From contig NZ_CDRZ01000244.1 of the NCBI RefSeq assembly GCF_000946815.1, forward strand, positions 1-51,818: a stretch of 51,818 nt of DNA, given 5' to 3'. Source of the DNA: Syntrophaceticus schinkii (GTDB taxonomy: Bacteria; Bacillota; DSM-12270; Thermacetogeniales; Thermacetogeniaceae). The notes below the pieces were generated by a model. The model ran no database searches. It had not been told where the DNA came from and worked only from the letters and a program-made list of their open reading frames with translations. Shown here piece by piece: positions 48,861-51,818 of this stretch (within the stretch, counting starts at the first letter, position 1; each line of letters opens with the position of its first letter). Made by a program: the position numbers and the translations under genes.

Positions 48861-49016
48861 TTTAAAACCATCCTTTCTAAATTGAAGTTGCCGAAATATT
48901 TACGGTCATAACAGCTTCACCTTCTTAAGCAGGCGTGCCTGAGTCTGGTAAATTGCATTCTAAAAATATCTACCATCGTTATACCACAACATCTTTTAAC
49001 CTGGATTCCCGGAAAA

Positions 49017-49152
49017 TTATACCTATGAGTCTCTTAATCCGCATGATATAAGAGATTTCAAAAGTTTTTTATTCCTCATAGGTATAAATTATTATACCTA
49101 TGAGGAGCAAGAAATGCAGTGTTTATAGATGTTTCAAGCACATAGGTATAAA
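49017..49152. repeat. Four-box palindromic array TCATAGGTATAA
   Basis: The boxes are TTATACCTATGAG (49017-49029), CCTCATAGGTATAA (49074-49087), TTATACCTATGAGG (49092-49105) and CATAGGTATAA (from 49141). The middle two form a perfect 14-bp inverted repeat with a 4-base ATTA spacer. Their arrangement (reverse, forward, reverse, forward) suggests an operator cluster or a small mobile element. Confidence 0.7.
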
Positions 49153-49220
49153 AACGCGGGAATTCAGGTTTTAAATAAACCAATTATTTTTTATTCCCCC
49201 TTTCAAATCAATTACCCCTG

Positions 49221-49322
49221 TCACAGATTGAAACGGTAACCACTCCGCCGCTCGTCCCTCCTAGGGAAATCCTGCATCAGATTATAGGCATCACCACTCC
49301 TAACAAATTCCGTTATGCGCAT
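49221..49322 (-). CDS. Possible 33-residue small protein
   Basis: ATG 49322 opens MRITEFVRSGDAYNLMQDF followed by a basic stretch (RRDERRSGYRFNL), ending at TGA 49221. GGGAGG lies 10 bases upstream. It sits between the cobalamin riboswitch and the DUF4430-like gene. I do not recognise it; it could be a chance ORF or a remnant. Confidence 0.25.
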   Translation of the reverse strand: MRITEFVRSGDAYNLMQDFPRRDERRSGYRFNL

Positions 49323-49629
49323 GGGACTGAGTCCTCCCTTTTTCCCGATTTTTTTTACACTTAGCACTTTCAAGCCTGAACATATGCGCCGCAGCTCTGG
49401 GCATGTCTCACGGAACTGCTCTTGTTACCTGCGTTTTCATCGCAGTTCAGGTGTTCAATCAAGCGCCGCCGCATGAAGCTGGGAAGTTAGCTATAATCAT
49501 TGGTAACGCTTAATTCTTGGAGGCTGTTTTTTCTGAAATAAATTACGGCTGCAACAATCAAATCTGATCATCACAGCCGTTTTCCTGCTCATCAACGCTT
49601 GTCCCCATCCACCACAGGGTGGCAAGCAA

Positions 49630-49837
49630 AATTCTTTTTGTAGGTCTTCTGACTTGCGCTTCGGCAGACAGTATTTCTGCCAATCAAGCTCTGCCTTCCC
49701 AGGTTCCCAGTGACCGACTTTCGTCGACGAGCTTTGATTATCGGCACTTACAGCGGCGGTTCCGTCCGGGATTTTCACCCGGTTCCCTTATTCACCCCTG
49801 CGGACTGGTTATGCGCCGCAGGGTCACAAAAAGAATT
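49630..49837 (-). promoter_or_regulatory. Cobalamin (B12) riboswitch
   Basis: Read on the minus strand, the hallmark order is present: GGGAACCGGGTGAAAATCCC, then GGAACCGCCGCTGTAAGTGC, then a TCACTGGGAACCTGGGAAGG block, and finally GCAAGTCAGAAGACCTAC. The ends (AATTCTTTTTGT and ACAAAAAGAATT) form a long P1 stem. It should bind a cobalamin and repress what follows on the minus strand, namely the DUF4430-like protein and probably the wall-anchored protein. Subtype (adenosyl- or other cobalamin) was not determined. Confidence 0.93.
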
Positions 49838-50417
49838 ATTCTTTTTTAAATGTTAAGCCTTTCGATATAGGTATTGTTTTATCATGTCTTGTGTCTTTGT
49901 TTCCTTTGTTGAAACAAGTTCTTGATTTGTATGGAGATTGGTTTACTTGGATTTTAGAATTGTAAGTGCATATTTAGTTTGGCGTTTGATGTTGCGAATT
50001 AAAGGGGTGAGAGACTTATTGCAATTTACCAGGTTAAAAAAAGCGCTGCCCCAAAAGGGGAAGCGCCTTCGTTGTTCGATCAGCTACTCTCTATCTGGTA
50101 ATATTTACTTTTGTCATATATTATCATATTATTTTCCCAATTTCAATAGTTATTACTAAAAAACATAAGTTTTCTTTTGTTGCAATTAGACAAATTTCAC
50201 GGACGACTACTGGGTCGCTGTAAAAAAGGGATAGTAATAGGCCATGGAGAAGCGTTGAAATGTAAAAACGCTTAATAAAAAGTAATGAAATACCAATGTT
50301 TCATTGCTTAAATGGATTGTGAAATTGAAATGGTGTTATGTAAAAACCAAAAGCCAGGGTGATCTCGAAATAAAATATCCTACAAATAGTTGACACTGTC
50401 CCACCGTGTCTTTGGTG
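49838..50417. other. Intergenic region between the B12 riboswitch and the rib promoter
   Basis: No convincing gene is seen on either strand; the longest frame (49938-50159, plus) has no ribosome site or recognisable family. The region is AT-rich and holds the minus-strand terminator at 50037-50071. A minus-strand promoter for the riboswitch transcript should lie just right of 49838, but I cannot pick one confidently. Confidence 0.5.
50037..50071 (-). terminator. Orphan minus-strand terminator
   Basis: On the minus strand the stem is GGCGCTTCCCC, a TTTT loop and GGGGCAGCGC, followed by T7: a strong Rho-independent terminator. No minus-strand gene lies upstream of it within the window. Confidence 0.75.
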
Positions 50418-50447
50418 TTGACGTGATTTGGTATTAAGGTGTACAAT
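50418..50447 (+). promoter_or_regulatory. Promoter of the riboflavin operon
   Basis: TTGACG (50418-50423) and TACAAT (50442-50447) are 18 bases apart. Transcription would start near 50454, about 20 bases before the FMN riboswitch. Confidence 0.75.
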
Positions 50448-50473
50448 AAATTTAATGGACAATTTAATATGAT

Positions 50474-50615
50474 CAGGAATGTCCTTCGGGGGATGGTGAA
50501 ACTCCACACCGGCGGTGAAAGCCCGCGAACCCGGCACTTGTTCTGTTTGTAAGTGTCCTGGTTGATCCAGTGAAAATCTGGAGCCGACAGTGAAAGTCTG
50601 GAAGGGAGAAGGGAT
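50474..50615 (+). promoter_or_regulatory. FMN riboswitch (RFN element)
   Basis: The conserved RFN blocks are in order: GTCCTTCGGGGGATGGTGAA, ACCGGCGGTGAAAGCCCGCGA, a variable arm, GTTGATCCAGTGAAAATCTGG, then CCGACAGTGAAAGTCTGG and GGAGAAGG. FMN binding should promote the terminator at 50642 and shut off riboflavin synthesis. Confidence 0.96.
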
Positions 50616-50641
50616 TCTCTTATTTACTATTGAGCTTAATT

Positions 50642-50672
50642 AAACCCGGATGCATTCCTGCCGGGTTTTTCT
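50642..50672 (+). terminator. FMN riboswitch terminator
   Basis: AAACCCGG (50642-50649) pairs with CCGGGTTT (50661-50668), followed by further T residues. It lies 34 bases before ribD and is the likely expression platform of the RFN element. Confidence 0.85.
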
Positions 50673-50702
50673 ATTTTCATATGTAAATTCGGAGGCAGGC
50701 TT

Positions 50703-51818
50703 ATGATGGTACACGAACAATTTATGGCAAGAGCACTGCAGCTGGCGGAGCTGGGACGGGGCAAGACAAGCCCAAACCCACTGGTAGGCGCTGTTATAGT
50801 CCACAATGACAGGATAGTGGGGGAGGGTTATCACAGGAAGGCGGGTACACCCCATGCGGAAATCCATGCCCTTCGCGATGCCGGTGAGAAGGCAAATGGG
50901 GCGGTGATGTATGTTACACTAGAGCCCTGCTGTCACCACGGGCGAACCCCGCCCTGCACAAAATCGATCATTGAAGCCGGGATCGCTGAGGTCGTTGTGG
51001 GGATGGCTGATCCTAATCCCCTGGTTTCAGGTAAAGGGATCAAAGCACTAAAGGATGCTGGGATCCGTGTCATTGAGGGCGTTCTAGAAAAGGATGTCCG
51101 CCTGCGGAACGAATCATTTATCAAGTACATCAGCACCAAATGCCCCTTTGTTACCCTGAAAGCAGCTATTTCACTGGATGGAAAGGTGGCGACCAGGACC
51201 GGTGAATCCAGATGGATCACCGGGGAAGAGGCCAGGCTTTGGGTTCACCGGATGAGAGCCGCAAATGACGCTATCATGGTAGGGATTGGCACTGTTCTGG
51301 CAGATGACCCTCTTTTGACAGTGAGGCTTGATGGCGAATATGAACAACCCCTGAGAGTTATTGTTGACAGCTCTCTGCGTATTCCAGAGACTTCGATGCT
51401 TGTCAAGACAGCCTCAGAAGTACCAACTGTTGTGGCAGCTGTACAGGGGAGCTACAGTGAGGCAAAGAGGGCTCAACTGGAAAGAGCGGGTCTGGAAGTA
51501 TGGGATCTGCCGGCTATCAAAGGAAGGGTCGATCTGGTGACATTGATGAAGGAACTGGGGAAAAGAGAGATAACCAGCCTGCTTCTAGAAGGGGGGTCAA
51601 CTTTGAATGCGTCTGCACTGGAAGCAGGGATCATCGATAAGTTTGTTTTTTTTTCAAGCCCCGTTGATTATCGGGGGACAAGATTCCCCGGGGGTTTTCG
51701 GTGGTATGGGGTGTGAGAGACTTAAAGACTGTCTGCGACTTGCACAGATGTCTGTTCAAAGGGTAGGGGAAGATCTGATGATTACGAGCCTACCGGGAAT
51801 AGAGGTCGGGAATGCGGA
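50703..51818 (+). CDS. ribD: Riboflavin biosynthesis deaminase/reductase RibD (3' end outside window; frameshift)
   Basis: This bifunctional enzyme does the second and third steps of riboflavin synthesis. The deaminase half has the zinc sites HAEIHAL and EPCCHHGRTPPC. The reductase half follows from about residue 147 (CPFVTLKAAISLDGKVATRTGESRWITGEEA) with LLLEGGSTLNASALEAG. The frame runs into a stop at 51716, but one frame over PLIIGGQDSPGVFGG and CERLKDCLRLAQ continue the family to the window edge. The shift is at a T9 run (51646-51654), where T8 would keep frame. ATG 50703 follows GGAGG, and an in-frame ATG comes immediately after it. Controlled by the FMN riboswitch. Confidence 0.95.

Larger units (their letters stand above)
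48861..49629 (-). other. Long leader between the cobalamin riboswitch and the DUF4430-like gene
   Basis: About 770 bases separate the riboswitch from the next clear gene. This stretch contains the four TCATAGGTATAA boxes (49017-49152), a possible 33-residue ORF (49221-49322), and a hairpin at 49545-49580 (ACGGCTG/CAGCCGT). The hairpin could be the riboswitch's terminator, although its trailing T-run (AATTTATTT) is weak. No other gene is visible. Confidence 0.5.

Noticed and set aside
49497-49778. 93-residue minus-strand frame across the B12 riboswitch
   Set aside because: It overlaps the structured riboswitch and has no coding signature; the RNA element explains the sequence.
49938-50159. 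73-residue plus-strand frame before the rib promoter
   Set aside because: It runs through the terminator hairpin at 50037-50071, with no ribosome site or family similarity that I can see.

Overview
The window is a gene-dense stretch of a Gram-positive, Bacillota (Firmicutes) chromosome, most likely an anaerobic Clostridia-type lineage. This rests on a T-box-controlled ileS, PyrR attenuators in a pyrRBCKDFE operon, RemA, RqcH, a YteA-like DksA protein, dapF next to an LL-diaminopimelate aminotransferase (dapL), a PASTA-domain PrkC kinase, and a sortase-type wall-anchored protein. TTG and GTG starts are common (ileS, lspA, gmk, pyrR, pyrD, rsmB, rsgA). I cannot name the species.

Layout: 1-4908 is a BMP-family nucleoside ABC transporter operon (lipoprotein, double ATPase, two permeases). 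4914-8087 is a consensus promoter, an isoleucine T-box and ileS. 8093-13578 holds an ACT-domain protein, a UPF0210 protein, two small proteins, a glycosyltransferase, lspA and an RluD-type pseudouridine synthase. 13657-20277 is the pyrimidine operon with two PyrR attenuators and without carAB. 20284-23600 holds intergenic repeat copies around two minus-strand genes (vanZ-like, rqcH). 23603-42612 is a long plus-strand housekeeping block: dapF, dapL, yicC-like, remA, gmk, rpoZ, coaBC, metK, priA, def, fmt, rsmB, then an FHA / FHA-FtsW / PBP / PrkC cell-wall signalling module, rsgA and rpe. It ends at a strong bidirectional terminator.

42705-49837 on the minus strand is the most interesting part. 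A cobalamin riboswitch (about 49630-49837) lies upstream of a small secreted DUF4430-like protein and a very large (about 1,700 residue) wall-anchored protein. The large protein carries Ig-like domains, a module resembling Bacteroidota surface proteins, an InlB-like repeat, a DUF4430 (transcobalamin-C-terminal-like) domain, helical hairpins and a PATGD-type sorting signal. Together they look like a B12-responsive, cell-surface corrinoid capture system of a Gram-positive cell; that function is inference. The window closes with a promoter, an FMN riboswitch and the start of ribD.

Nine places show single-base frameshifts inside otherwise well-conserved genes (nucleoside permease, pyrC, pyrK, dapL, rpoZ, priA, ribD, and two in the large surface protein). 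The number of hits in essential genes, and the T9 run in ribD, favour sequencing or assembly indels over true gene loss. A family of intergenic repeats with the core GAACCGTCCCC recurs through the window.
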